Source: Arthrobacter sp. V1I9
GTDB lineage: Bacteria > Actinomycetota > Actinomycetes > Actinomycetales > Micrococcaceae
Direction: 5' to 3'
DNA length: 64,000 nt
Assembly: GCF_030817075.1 (NCBI RefSeq)
Contig: NZ_JAUSYU010000001.1
Location: 3,658,001 to 3,722,000, forward strand
The position numbers and the translations under genes are program-made. Numbering within the stretch: position 1 is the stretch's first letter; each line of letters begins with the position of its first letter. The notes beneath the pieces were generated by a model. That model did no database searches and was not told where the DNA came from. It saw only the letters and a program-made list of their open reading frames with translations. Of the stretch, positions 44,165 through 53,580 are shown in pieces.

Positions 44165-46474
44165 TTACGCTTCGTCCTCGTCGTTGGCCAGATCCTCGAT
44201 TAACAGCGCCGTGCCCTGGTAAGCGCCGAGCTCGATGAAGAAACTGTGCAGGTCGTCCACCTGCCCCACGGTCTGCTCGGTGAAGAGGTCCTGGACCTGG
44301 GCGCCGGCTTGGAGGTGGGTGGAGTGGACACTGCCCATGATGGTTTCACCGGAGAAGTTCAGCACGGTCACTTGAATTTGCCCGGACGCGAGCCGGTGCA
44401 CCATCACCAGCAGGCCCCGGTGGGAAACGTCCGGAACATCCAGGAGCAGGCTGGTGGCAATTCCCCACTCCTCACGCACCCTGAGGATTTTCTGGAGCCG
44501 CCGCGCGAACGACTGGTCGTCCTTGAGCTGCTCGGGCAGGGGACCGTAAAGGCTGCGTGCCCGCGGCATCCCGGACGCGGAGACGGTGGCTTCGGCGTTG
44601 GTGCCCATCAAATCGTGGGCGCCCCGGTTGATCCACCGGGTATCGCCCTGCGACGTCAGCTCACCAACCTGCGCCCTGTCCAGCGTGGTCATGCCCATCA
44701 TGTCCCAACCGGACAGTGCGAAGACCCCGGGTTGCAGCGCGTTGTACATGGCCAGCAGCAGGTGGGCTTCCCGCACCGTCTCGATCTGCTGGTCCGTCAG
44801 GACCGAGATGTCCTTGATGCCCAAAGCAGCAGTAATGACGCTGACGGTGGTGCAGGCAATGCCGTTGGTGGTGAACACCGCGTTGTAGGGCCCGTTTTCG
44901 CCCGTGAGCGCCGTCCGCAGCGTGTCCTGGACGTGTTCGGTCAGCTCCGTGCCGGTCAGTTCGGAACCGCCCAGCTGGAAGACGTCGTCCTTGTGGCGGG
45001 TGGCGAAGTGCACCAGTTCGTAGGTCAGTTCATCATGGTTCTGCAGCGCGTGCACCAACGACGCCTGGTCCACGCCGATCTCCATGGCCAGCTTCAGGGT
45101 GAGCCGCAGGAATTCCGTGTCCTGGGTGACCAGGGCGTAGTGGTAGCCGGGCCGGGTGATGAAGTCGTAGGACAGGTCCGGGCCCGTTTCCGAGGTTGCC
45201 TTGATGTCATCGATGGTGAGGTTCAGTTCCTGGAACGAGAAACCGCCCACCTTGCGCACCATGCTGCCGATGAGCTGGTTGGCGGCCTCGGAGAGCGGAT
45301 GCCCTTCGGACCAGCCGGGCTGTTCCTCGGCGCTCTTTTCCACGCCAAGGAAGCCGTTCGCATCCAGCCGCAGGGCACCGGTGCCCAGGTCCAGCAGTGA
45401 ATGCAGGGCGTCACCCACCACCAGGCGCATGCCTGAGAAGGTCGGGTCCAGCCAGTTGATGGAAGGCTGCCCTGCCTTGAAGTAGTGCAGGTACACCCAG
45501 CGGCGCTTCTGGCCGGTGGTATCCACAATGGCGCGGGTGGCGCTCCAGTTGGTTTCCTTCACACCGGGTTCATAGAAGATGACCCGCTGCAGCTTGCCGA
45601 TGATGTACCCGGCCTTCTGCAGGGCCTGCTCCGCATCAGGGCTGATGTTGACCGAGTCCTCGCCCGGCGGGACGTCAGGCAGCAGGTGCCAGTCCGATTC
45701 CGGAATGTCGATCATGTGGTAAATGCCGGGGTAATCCCGGTAATTCATCTCGGCGAGGCGGAAGTCCGCGCCCTTGCCGGTGTGCCCCGGGACGATGTCA
45801 TCGATGATGGTGCCGTCGTGTTCGCCGGCAACCTCGCACATCCGGCGGAACTCGTCCTCCGAGCCGAACAGCGGGTCGATGGCCATGCTGATGCGGTCAA
45901 AGTGGCCATCCACGCTGGGCGTTTCAGCCCACCCCTGCAGCCCGCCGGCTTTTTTCACCGGGCCGGTGTGGATTGCACGGATGCCGATCTCGCGGAACGT
46001 CTTCCACAGCTCCGGGTCGCCGAGCGCCCCCAGGAAGGATTGTCCCGGCGTCGTCATAAAGGACAGCGGGTAGGCGGTGAACCATACCGAGGCGCGTTCG
46101 ACGGCGGCCCTCGGGTTGGGGTGCGCGAAGGAGTGCTGCCACATGCTCGCCTGCCCCGACAGCTGCCGCGCGAGGACATTCGCGTCGCCGAGCATGGCTT
46201 GGTTCCTCAGCCACTCCACGTAGGTTTTGTTGAGTCCGTCGAGTTCCAGCGACGGTGCGTTGGCGAAGTACTGCCGGCGGCGTGCCACAGGGCGCAGCGC
46301 TTTGGGCCGTGCCGGATAGAACTGCTCATCAAAGGTGATTTCCGGAGCTTCCGGGGCCTCCATAAGCTCGGCAGCTTCCGCGGCCTCCACTTCAGTCACA
46401 CCGCCGGTTTCCTCCGCTAGCTCTACTGCATCCCCCTCAGAGACGCTGGCAGTAGCTTTTCCCAGTTCAGACAC
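44165..46474 (-). CDS. treS: GH13 trehalose-synthase-like enzyme
   Basis: 769 residues. After an acidic, disordered 45-residue N-terminus comes a GH13 barrel with catalytic residues intact: nucleophile Asp371 in LRLDANGF, acid/base Glu416 in FSFQELN and transition-state Asp481 in LQNHDEL. The C-terminal beta domain follows. The overall length and the [13 protein letters not shown] block resemble the Arthrobacter-type trehalose synthase, which interconverts maltose and trehalose. It is clearly longer and more diverged than the common TreS, so related glycosyltransfer or hydrolysis is an alternative. No treX, treY or treZ gene is adjacent. Confidence 0.82.
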   Translation of the reverse strand: MSELGKATASVSEGDAVELAEETGGVTEVEAAEAAELMEAPEAPEITFDEQFYPARPKALRPVARRRQYFANAPSLELDGLNKTYVEWLRNQAMLGDANVLARQLSGQASMWQHSFAHPNPRAAVERASVWFTAYPLSFMTTPGQSFLGALGDPELWKTFREIGIRAIHTGPVKKAGGLQGWAETPSVDGHFDRISMAIDPLFGSEDEFRRMCEVAGEHDGTIIDDIVPGHTGKGADFRLAEMNYRDYPGIYHMIDIPESDWHLLPDVPPGEDSVNISPDAEQALQKAGYIIGKLQRVIFYEPGVKETNWSATRAIVDTTGQKRRWVYLHYFKAGQPSINWLDPTFSGMRLVVGDALHSLLDLGTGALRLDANGFLGVEKSAEEQPGWSEGHPLSEAANQLIGSMVRKVGGFSFQELNLTIDDIKATSETGPDLSYDFITRPGYHYALVTQDTEFLRLTLKLAMEIGVDQASLVHALQNHDELTYELVHFATRHKDDVFQLGGSELTGTELTEHVQDTLRTALTGENGPYNAVFTTNGIACTTVSVITAALGIKDISVLTDQQIETVREAHLLLAMYNALQPGVFALSGWDMMGMTTLDRAQVGELTSQGDTRWINRGAHDLMGTNAEATVSASGMPRARSLYGPLPEQLKDDQSFARRLQKILRVREEWGIATSLLLDVPDVSHRGLLVMVHRLASGQIQVTVLNFSGETIMGSVHSTHLQAGAQVQDLFTEQTVGQVDDLHSFFIELGAYQGTALLIEDLANDEDEA

Positions 46475-46757
46475 TGAGTTCCTCCCTCAACTTGACTGCA
46501 TTCCACTCTGCCATGATTCAACGGCTGGCCGAACGGCGCCGGGCGATGAATTTCCGGTGAGTGGCGGCTCAGGATGAGCCGTACCCGGGAAAGCCTGTAG
46601 AAATGCACCCCGTGCCGCAGAACCTGGACAGACAGCGCCGGCCGTCCCATCACGGTCCGGACCACGGCATGGTGCGCGGTGGAACCGCCTTGACATGCCG
46701 ATTGTGAGCGCTGACAGTTGAGAAGGCCGTCACAGACCCCACCGGAAAGCTGATTCA

Positions 46758-48014
46758 TTGAAGAACTGGGCAGGAAACCTCGAATACTCCTCCACCACCG
46801 TCGAGCGGCCAAAGTCGGTGGCGGAGCTGGCACGGATTGTGGAGCGGGCGGGCCGGGTCAAGGCCTTGGGATCACGCCACTCCTTCAACCGCGTGGGGGA
46901 CACCGATGGCGTCCACGTGCTGCTCGACGCCCTGCCCCAACACATAGCCCTGGACCCGGAGAACAGTACCGTGCGGGTCAATGGAAGTGTCAGCTACGGC
47001 ACCCTGTGCCGCACCCTTGAGCAGTCCGGTTTCGCCATTCACAACCTGGCCTCGCTGCCGCACATCTCCGTCGCAGGGGCGGTGCAGACGGGAACCCACG
47101 GCTCCGGGGTCAACAACCCGTCGCTGGCTGATGCGGTGCAGTCCATAGAGTTGGTCCGGCCCTCGGGTGAATCCGTCACGCTCACCCGGGCAGACGGCGA
47201 CGAGTTCCTGGCCAGCGTGGTGGGGCTCGGCGCCCTGGGGATCGTCACCGGGCTGGAATTGGCCGTCCAGCCCAGCTTCCAGATGCGCCAGCGCGTCCTG
47301 GAGAACCTGCCGTGGGACCGGGCCCTGGCAGACTTTCCGGAACTCATTTCCAGCGCCTACAGCGTGAGTCTTTTTACGGATTATGCCGGTGACACCATCA
47401 GCCAGGTGTGGCTCAAGGCGCTGGACTCGGAGCCTCCGCTGACCGAACTGTTCGGCGCGACGGCGGCAGTGCTCCCCAGGCACCCCCTGCCCGACATGTC
47501 CGCCGAGAACTGCACCATCCAGCTTGATGAGCCGGGGCAGTGGCTGGACCGGCTGCCGCACTTCCGGCACGAGTTCACTCCCAGCAAGGGCGAGGAACTC
47601 CAGAGCGAATTCATCCTGCCGCTGCAGCACGCGCCGGCAGCACTAGGGGCGGTCCGCAGCCTCGCAGACAAGCTGGCGCCGCTGCTGTTTGTCTCGGAGA
47701 TCCGCACGGGAGCCGCGGACGAGTTCTGGCTGAGCCCTTTCTACCGGCAACAAAGTGTTGCGCTGCACTTCACCTGGAAGCCGCTGCAGCCCGCGGTGGA
47801 AGCCCTCCTTCCGGAGCTGGAGGATCTGCTCCGGCCCTTCGGCGCCCGGCCGCACTGGGGCAAGCTGTTCTCCCCCGGCGGCCACGACTGGGAGTCGCTG
47901 TACCCCCGCTTCGCCGGGTTCCGCTCCCTGGCCTCCGCGCACGATCCCGAGGGCAAGTTCCGCAATGGACTGCTGGACACCATCCTCGGCGTCCCGGCGG
48001 CGAGCGCACGCTGA
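46758..48014 (+). CDS. aldO: Alditol oxidase (VAO-family flavoprotein)
   Basis: 418 residues, the same length as Streptomyces AldO. The FAD is probably attached covalently through His41 in LGSRHSFNRVGD. FAD-binding TGTHGSGVNNPSLADAV and the C-terminal HWGKLF typical of sugar-alcohol and aldonolactone oxidases are present. It should oxidise xylitol, sorbitol or glycerol with oxygen, giving hydrogen peroxide. The start is TTG 46758 with GGAAAG upstream; the family match begins at the next residues, and there is no better start codon. Confidence 0.87.
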   Translation: MKNWAGNLEYSSTTVERPKSVAELARIVERAGRVKALGSRHSFNRVGDTDGVHVLLDALPQHIALDPENSTVRVNGSVSYGTLCRTLEQSGFAIHNLASLPHISVAGAVQTGTHGSGVNNPSLADAVQSIELVRPSGESVTLTRADGDEFLASVVGLGALGIVTGLELAVQPSFQMRQRVLENLPWDRALADFPELISSAYSVSLFTDYAGDTISQVWLKALDSEPPLTELFGATAAVLPRHPLPDMSAENCTIQLDEPGQWLDRLPHFRHEFTPSKGEELQSEFILPLQHAPAALGAVRSLADKLAPLLFVSEIRTGAADEFWLSPFYRQQSVALHFTWKPLQPAVEALLPELEDLLRPFGARPHWGKLFSPGGHDWESLYPRFAGFRSLASAHDPEGKFRNGLLDTILGVPAASAR

Positions 48015-48104
48015 CGGTCAGTTTCCAGGTCCGCCCCGGCGGACGGGGCGTAAACGTCAGCGTCCGACGGCGGGGGGCCTCCCGCCGTCGTACGCTTCAG
48101 GTAA

Positions 48105-48941
48105 TCACTGGTCCTGCCAGCCTGACGGCCGGGGCGCGTCCAGGAACGTGGTGACAACGTCCAGCACCAGCCCGGTCCTGGACAGCCCAAAGAAGTGAGT
48201 TGTGCCGGGAAAAACCGCCAGCTGCGACGCCGGCACGCCGTCAAAGTCTCCGTTCACGTCTCCCCCGCGCAGCTGCAGGAACCGCACAGCATGCTCGAGT
48301 TTGACCATGTCGCAATCGCCCACCGTGATGAGCGTTGGAGCGGATATGCCGCGGATCTCCTTATCACTCCATCCGCCGGTGCCGGCATCGTAGCCGCCGA
48401 GCTTGTCCAGAAGCCCCTGCAGGTGCCCGAGGTCCGGATGCGGCGAAACAGCCAGGTAGCGCTGTTCCATCGTGGTGCCGGCGATCATGTCGACAGTCAT
48501 GGCGGCTACCGCTTCGGCGTTTCCGCCGCGGTCACCATCGGGCCGGAATGACACCGATGAAACGATGAGCTTGCGGACAAGCTCCGCATGGTTGACTGCC
48601 ACATGCAGCGCGACCGCACCTCCGACGCTGAAGCCAAAAACGTCGACCTTGCGGACGTCCAGGTGGTCAAGAAGTCCGACGACATCGGCCGCAAGGTCGC
48701 GGGTGTTCAGCGGACGGTCGATGTCGTTGGTTCGGCCGTGACCCTGGAAGTCCGTGGCGATGACCCTGCGGCCCTCCGACAAGCCCGGGATCAAGGCACC
48801 AAACTGTTGTTCGATGTCGAAGAGTCCGCCGTGCAGGAGCAGCAGCGGCGTACCGCCGGCGCCATGCAGCTCGTAATACATCTGCAGCCCGTTGACGGGG
48901 GCATACCCCGTTTCGGGGGCTGCCGGGACATGCTCAGGCAT
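48105..48941 (-). CDS. Alpha/beta hydrolase
   Basis: 278 residues: LLLLHGGLFDIEQQFGAL (oxyanion region), nucleophile in GFSVGGAVALH, Asp in TVGDCDMV and His in FPGTTHFFGLS. It is a typical epoxide-hydrolase/esterase-like fold of unknown substrate. It lies 72 bases after the PxpBC fusion on the same strand and may share its transcript. Confidence 0.88.
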   Translation of the reverse strand: MPEHVPAAPETGYAPVNGLQMYYELHGAGGTPLLLLHGGLFDIEQQFGALIPGLSEGRRVIATDFQGHGRTNDIDRPLNTRDLAADVVGLLDHLDVRKVDVFGFSVGGAVALHVAVNHAELVRKLIVSSVSFRPDGDRGGNAEAVAAMTVDMIAGTTMEQRYLAVSPHPDLGHLQGLLDKLGGYDAGTGGWSDKEIRGISAPTLITVGDCDMVKLEHAVRFLQLRGGDVNGDFDGVPASQLAVFPGTTHFFGLSRTGLVLDVVTTFLDAPRPSGWQDQ

Positions 48942-49013
48942 CTGATGGTCCTCCTCCGTTTTCGGGCCATCCTAGCCCCGCTGCCGGTGCCGGCGGCAGG
49001 TCCACAAGTAACC

Positions 49014-50657
49014 TCAGCCCGCACCCTCCACGCGGCGGAACCGGATGCGGGCCCCGATGGGTACCTGCCCCGCGAGGTCCAGTTGGTGGTCCACCACCAC
49101 CCCAATGACCGGGTATCCGCCGCTGACCGGGTGATCGGCCAGGAACAGCACCGGCATTCCCTCCGGCGGAACCTGGAGTGCCCCCGTCACCGTACCCTCG
49201 CTGGGAAGCTCCCCCTCCCGGCTCCGCTGAAGGGCTTCGCCCGCCAGGCGCATCCCCACCCGGTTGGACCGCGGGGTGACTTCCCATTCCTGGCTGTAGA
49301 ACGATTCCACCTCTGCGCCGTCGAACCAGTCCTCGCGCGGCCCCGGCACGACGTCCAGCAGCGTCACTCCCGGGCCCGGAAAGTCGGGCTGCAACTCCGG
49401 GCTGCTGACGACCTGTGAGACCGTGGCATCGCCCGGGCAAATCACGTCTCCTGCAGCCAGTGGAGCAGGTCCCAGCCCGGACAGGGTGTCGGTGGAGGAG
49501 CTGCCCAGCACTTCTTCTGCCGCCACACCGCCCCGGACGGCCAGGTAGCTGCGAACGCCTCGTTTCGGTGCTCCAACAGTCAACACCTCGCCATCAAGCA
49601 GCACGAAAGCCTCCGCCGTGGGTATATTCCTCTCGGAGTATGATTCCGCGTCCTCCTGGTCCTCATCTGCCCGCCGCAGAGTCAGCTGCCCCGCGGCCCC
49701 GGTGGCAGCCAGGATCTGGTCGCCCACGGCCTGCACCGTCAGCCCTCCCGCAACGGTCTCCACGGCGGCAGCCGTTGCCGCGTTACCCACCAGCCGGTTC
49801 GCGCGGCGCAGGGATGAACGGTCTAGGGCACCGGCCGCGCCCACTCCCAAGCCGGTGTGTCCGGGGCGGCCAAGGTCCTGGACAAGGCTCTGCAGTCCCG
49901 GCGACAGAATGCGCAGCCCCGACGGCACCTCCGGCGCACCAGCTTCAGTGGCGGGGGCAGACGATGCCACTACCTCAACCAGTTCCCGGACGGGCCGGAA
50001 CTGGACCCTGTCCCCGGGGGCAGCGAGCGCCGGTTGTTCCCTGCCGAGGTGCCACATATGCGCGGCTGTGCGGCCGATCAGCTGCCACCCGCCGGGAGAT
50101 TGCCGCGGATAAACGGCCGAGTAGATGCCGGCCAGCGCCACCGAGCCGGCAGGAACAACTGTCCGGGGCGAGGAGCGCCGCGGAACGTCAAGCACTTGGT
50201 TCTCACCCACCATGTATCCGAAGCCGGGCGCGAAACCACCAAAGGCCACTGTCCACACCTGTCCGGTGTGCGCCGCGACCACTCCGTCCGGGCCAAGTCC
50301 TGTCAGCCGCCCAACCTCGGCGAGGTCTTCGCCGTCGTACACCGCGTCAATGGTGACCAGCCGGCCCTCGGCCCGGGCCTGGACCGTGAGGTCCATGGCG
50401 AGCAGGAGGCCCGGCATGGCGCGTGCCGAACGTGGCGAGTCCGCCATCACCAGCACGGTCTCGGCAACGGCCAGGACATCCATCTGGCCTGGCAGCGGCT
50501 GCTTCAGCAGTGCGGCCTGCAGGGCCAGCACCGCCGGAAGCCCGGAAAGCTCGGCGAGAACCGCCGTCGTGCCCACCGCGCGGACGGACAGCACCTTCAG
50601 TGCCGTGGGCGGGGCGGAGGACGCCGGCGGACCGGGAGCAGGCGGCATTGTCTCCAT
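49014..50657 (-). CDS. 5-oxoprolinase subunits B and C fused (PxpB-PxpC, KipI-KipA)
   Basis: 547 residues. The first 220 are PxpB-like (FGGFAPGFGYMVGENQVLDV, SVALAGIYSAVYPRQSPGGW) and the rest PxpC-like, a biotin-carboxylase-type fold (QDLGRPGHTGLGVGAAGALD, ADHPVSGGYPVIGVVV). Together with PxpA these proteins hydrolyse 5-oxoproline to glutamate using ATP. No LamB/YcsF-type pxpA gene lies beside it. Start at ATG 50657 with GAGG upstream; a second ATG two codons later is possible. Confidence 0.9.
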   Translation of the reverse strand: METMPPAPGPPASSAPPTALKVLSVRAVGTTAVLAELSGLPAVLALQAALLKQPLPGQMDVLAVAETVLVMADSPRSARAMPGLLLAMDLTVQARAEGRLVTIDAVYDGEDLAEVGRLTGLGPDGVVAAHTGQVWTVAFGGFAPGFGYMVGENQVLDVPRRSSPRTVVPAGSVALAGIYSAVYPRQSPGGWQLIGRTAAHMWHLGREQPALAAPGDRVQFRPVRELVEVVASSAPATEAGAPEVPSGLRILSPGLQSLVQDLGRPGHTGLGVGAAGALDRSSLRRANRLVGNAATAAAVETVAGGLTVQAVGDQILAATGAAGQLTLRRADEDQEDAESYSERNIPTAEAFVLLDGEVLTVGAPKRGVRSYLAVRGGVAAEEVLGSSSTDTLSGLGPAPLAAGDVICPGDATVSQVVSSPELQPDFPGPGVTLLDVVPGPREDWFDGAEVESFYSQEWEVTPRSNRVGMRLAGEALQRSREGELPSEGTVTGALQVPPEGMPVLFLADHPVSGGYPVIGVVVDHQLDLAGQVPIGARIRFRRVEGAG

Positions 50658-50711
50658 AGGAACCTCATGGTACGCGGAAGGTCAACGATGCTGGATTGTT
50701 AGGGTGGAGTC

Positions 50712-51047
50712 ATGAAACGCCGCCTTGCCCCCCTTTCCGCTGTCCCCCTGTTGCTGCTGCTGGCCGGCTGCGGCGCCGTAGAGGAAGCCGCCGGGAATGC
50801 TGCCAGCGATGCAGCCTCGAAAGTGGCCACCGCTGCCGCCGACGAAGTAAACCGGCAAATCTGTGCGGTAATCCAGGACGGCGTGGTGAGCGTGGAGGAC
50901 AAGCGGGCGCTCGGCGGCCTGGTGTCAGCCGCCCGTACTGCCGGCGTCCCGGCGGAAATTACGACGCCGCTGGGACAGATCGCGGAGGCCGGAGACCAGG
51001 CGCCGGCCGAGTCCGTCCAGGCCCTGAAGGATGCCTGCTCCGCCTAA
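50712..51047 (+). CDS. Small lipoprotein
   Basis: 111 residues. Signal peptide with lipobox LLLLLAGC, then an Ala-rich helical region and a Cys pair (Cys56 and Cys109 by count) that could form a disulfide. A strong ribosome site (GGTGGAG) precedes the ATG. No known domain. Confidence 0.78.
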   Translation: MKRRLAPLSAVPLLLLLAGCGAVEEAAGNAASDAASKVATAAADEVNRQICAVIQDGVVSVEDKRALGGLVSAARTAGVPAEITTPLGQIAEAGDQAPAESVQALKDACSA

Positions 51048-51120
51048 CCGGAGTTCCCTCCTGAAACCCCTTTTAGCCGCCGCTGGCTGGTGCTACGGTG
51101 AAACGACGAACTAGTAAGCC

Positions 51121-51136
51121 TGTGATACTAATCACG
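51121..51136 (+). promoter_or_regulatory. CRP/GlxR-type site upstream of the baeRF operon
   Basis: TGTGATACTAATCACG contains GTGA-N6-TCAC with T and G outside, the second such perfect site in the window. It lies 17 bases before the start of a 26-codon ORF, close enough to act as a repressor site or to sit in the promoter. TAGTA/TACTA half-sites overlap it. Confidence 0.5.
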
Positions 51137-51153
51137 GAGCGAAGGAGATCGTC

Positions 51154-51234
51154 ATGGCTGAACAAGCTCACCCCACCCAAAAACCCTTCAAACCTGCCGT
51201 AATGCACTCCGTCCGTGAGGGGGCCGCACGATGA
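51154..51234 (+). CDS. Small coupled ORF (26 residues) before the baeRF gene
   Basis: GAAGGAG stands seven bases before ATG. The peptide begins MAEQAHPTQKPFKP and ends SVREGAAR; its TGA overlaps the ATG of the next gene (ATGA). The strong site and exact coupling argue that it is translated, either as a real peptide or to drive re-initiation at 51231. Confidence 0.6.
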   Translation: MAEQAHPTQKPFKPAVMHSVREGAAR

Positions 51235-52367
51235 CCGGCAGCCTGAAGGAATACGCGGACCTCTACCGGATGGCGGGCCCTTGGTGCACCGCCTACGTGG
51301 ACGCGGGCACCGGCACTGTTGACACGCTCGAAGCGGCAGACGTCCGGCCGGGCAACACCAGGGCCGCCCTTGAAGCCGCAGGCGCGTCCGGCGCGGACCT
51401 TGATGCCATCGAGCAGGCCCTGCAGCCCGAACCAGGTGTCCCTTCCCCGGTCTCCAGGTTTGTCCTGGTCCACCAGGGCGAAGCGAAGGTTAACGAGGTC
51501 CTGGCGGGAGACCGCATAGGGGCGGAGCGGGTGTCGGTGGATCCCATCCCGGACCTGCTGCCGCTCATGAAGCACCGTCCCGAAGAATTCCCCTATGTAG
51601 TGGCGGAGGTCAGCCGCGAACACGGCGAGATCCGGTTGCACTACGCGGGCGCAGGCGCGCCTGCCAGCACCCGGGAGGTGCAGGGAGAAAGCGAACATGT
51701 CAGCAAGTTCCAGGGCGGCGGCTGGGCCCACCTCCGCTTCCAGCACCACACCGAAGACGTCTGGCGCCGCAACGCAGACCAGGTGGCCGAGGAGATCGAC
51801 CGGGTAGTGGGCAGCAGCGGTGCCCGGCTGGTGGTCCTCGCGGGCGATATCCACGCCCGCAGGCTTGTGCAGGAACAACTCTCCAAAGCGAGCCAGGCCC
51901 TGGTGTCGGTGGTTGATTCCCACACGCATACCGCCGGCGCGGACCAGTCCCTCCTGGAGGACCAGGTCAACCAGCGGGTGGCTGAACAGTGGGCCTCTGA
52001 GCAGCAGGACATCATGGACCGGCTGGCAATGCAGGAGGGCCAGGCCAATCCAGAGTCCGCCACCGGAATCGGCGCCGTGGTGCACGCACTGCAGCAGGCA
52101 CAGGTGGACGTTCTGATTCTGGACGATGCCGCACTCTCCGAACGGACCTTGCTGGCGCTTGACGCGGAGCCGTGGATCGCCACCGCCGAGGAGGAATCGC
52201 TCGCCGCCAACGTCCTGGGCAGTGTTCCTGCGCCGGCGGCCCTGCTCCGGGCTGCCGCCCTCACAGACGCCCGGGTTCTGTTGGTTCCGGGTCCCGTCCT
52301 GCCGGACGGCGTGGACGTGGCCGCCCTGCTCCGCTGGCCCACAGGTCCAACGGTGCCGTCGTCCTAA
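51231..52367 (+). CDS. baeRF-family (eRF1/Vms1-like) protein, family 2
   Basis: 378 residues. The layout matches bacterial eRF1-related proteins: an N-terminal domain, a central ribonuclease-H-like eRF1 domain (VVLAGDIHARRLVQEQLS, WAHLRFQHHTEDVWRRNADQ) and a C-terminal L7Ae-like part (VLILDDAALSERTLLALDA). Relatives are proposed or shown to act in ribosome rescue and peptidyl-tRNA release or in stress such as hypoxia. No GGQ motif is visible. It is coupled to a 26-codon ORF and lies downstream of a CRP-type site. Confidence 0.82.
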   Translation: MTGSLKEYADLYRMAGPWCTAYVDAGTGTVDTLEAADVRPGNTRAALEAAGASGADLDAIEQALQPEPGVPSPVSRFVLVHQGEAKVNEVLAGDRIGAERVSVDPIPDLLPLMKHRPEEFPYVVAEVSREHGEIRLHYAGAGAPASTREVQGESEHVSKFQGGGWAHLRFQHHTEDVWRRNADQVAEEIDRVVGSSGARLVVLAGDIHARRLVQEQLSKASQALVSVVDSHTHTAGADQSLLEDQVNQRVAEQWASEQQDIMDRLAMQEGQANPESATGIGAVVHALQQAQVDVLILDDAALSERTLLALDAEPWIATAEEESLAANVLGSVPAPAALLRAAALTDARVLLVPGPVLPDGVDVAALLRWPTGPTVPSS

Positions 52368-52400
52368 GCCCAAACAACACAAGTGAGCGGAAGGTGAATC

Positions 52401-52706
52401 ATGGCAACTTCGGATGAAAACCAGGACGCTGCCCCCGGTGGCGTCATCATCCCAGAAGAGGATGCGCTGCCGAATCCCACCCGGACTGGCCACGGCAAGA
52501 TGCCGGAAGACATAGACGACGACGTGTACGAAGCAGCAGCCGACCAGGAGCGGGTTGCCGCCGGCCTTGCCGACTATGCGCCCGCAGATGTCCCGCAGGC
52601 AACGGATCCGTTGCCGCCCGAGTCGTCGGAGGCGGCCGACCTGGCGCAGCGGGGTCTGTTGGAAGACAACGATGCCACCGAAAACCAAGAGAACAACAAC
52701 AAGTAG
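52401..52706 (+). CDS. Acidic, probably disordered protein, 101 residues
   Basis: Composition is strongly acidic with many Asp, Glu, Pro and Asn (EDIDDDVYEAAADQERVAA; end EDNDATENQENNNK). It lies 33 bases after the baeRF stop and is likely co-transcribed. I recognise no domain. Confidence 0.7.
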   Translation: MATSDENQDAAPGGVIIPEEDALPNPTRTGHGKMPEDIDDDVYEAAADQERVAAGLADYAPADVPQATDPLPPESSEAADLAQRGLLEDNDATENQENNNK

Positions 52707-52717
52707 GCAGTCACAAC

Positions 52718-52751
52718 AAGAGGGGCAGGTCCGTGCGGCCCTGTCCCTCTT
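52718..52751. terminator. Bidirectional terminator
   Basis: Arms AAGAGGGGCAGG/CCTGTCCCTCTT pair over 12 bases with one G-T pair, between convergent genes. A T-pair follows on the right. Confidence 0.72.
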
Positions 52752-52780
52752 GCCCTGTCATGACTGATCTTTGCGGGTCA

Positions 52781-53311
52781 TCACTGGTGCGGCTGGTCCA
52801 GCCCGCGCAGGCCGTTGCCGCGGCCGCCATGGGGGCGGCGCGCACTCCTGTGGTCAGGAGCCACGAAAGGAACCACGTCCGGGTCCCGGCTGGGCGGCAG
52901 TGCACGGATGAATTTCGATAATTCCTCCTGCAGGACTGTCCATGAGATATCCGCGTCATCAGGGTAGGCATCAATTTCCGCCTGCCGCGCCGCCTCGAGC
53001 GCCGCCTTGCCGGCTTGGGTGAGCTCTACCTTGAATTGCCTGCGATCCGCCGAGTGGCGGTTCCTGCTGATATGCCCTGACGCCTCAAGCCGGGTGAGTA
53101 CCCGGCCCAAGGTTTGGCTCTGTACCCGGACCACTTCCGCAAGCTGCTCCTGGTTCAGTGGTCCGGCTGCCAGCCCTTCGAGCGCTATAACGGCGGCCCG
53201 GGTCAGGCCCAGGGGCGCCAGAGCATCATCCTGACGCCGTTGGACCAGACGCGCCGCTAGCGTAATCAGGCGGTAGCTGTTCCGGGCGTCCGGATCGAGA
53301 TTGCTGGTCAT
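52781..53311 (-). CDS. MarR-family regulator
   Basis: 176 residues. The winged helix contains LNQEQLAEVVRVQSQTLGRV and the wing SADRRQFKVELTQAG. The C-terminus has an unusual His/Arg/Gly-rich tail after about residue 145. It is divergent from a three-gene stress operon, and the region between them holds several palindromes. The same TAAGCATGCTTA palindrome precedes the PPOX gene at 59142, so its regulon probably includes at least these two operons and itself. Confidence 0.92.
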   Translation of the reverse strand: MTSNLDPDARNSYRLITLAARLVQRRQDDALAPLGLTRAAVIALEGLAAGPLNQEQLAEVVRVQSQTLGRVLTRLEASGHISRNRHSADRRQFKVELTQAGKAALEAARQAEIDAYPDDADISWTVLQEELSKFIRALPPSRDPDVVPFVAPDHRSARRPHGGRGNGLRGLDQPHQ

Positions 53312-53383
53312 CGGCCGCGGCCTTCCTGTAGGTGGCGAAGTGCGGGTGTCGTCACCCCTTCATGCGTCGCTACCTACCTACAA

Positions 53384-53523
53384 TAAGCATGCTTAGCATC
53401 CAGTTCGCAAGTAGGCTTACTATCGCCGGGGCCAGCAAGGCCGTAGAACAGCCGCCCCAACATGCCCCCTTGCAATTCAAATGGGAAGTGTGCTTAGTAT
53501 CTAAGTAGTAACCATGCTTACTA
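53384..53523. promoter_or_regulatory. MarR operator cluster
   Basis: The gap between the MarR gene and the next operon contains TAAGCATGCTTA (53384-53395), AGTAGGCTTACT (53410-53421), CTTAGTATCTAAG (53493-53505) and TAGTAACCATGCTTACTA (53506-53523). They share a GTAAGCATGCTTAC-like pattern. Such repeated sites suggest cooperative autoregulation and control of the divergent operon. Confidence 0.72.
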
Positions 53524-53580
53524 ACTACAGCAAGCACTGCTGGTTCTTGATCGCCAGCCGACCCTTCTACGAAAGAGAGC

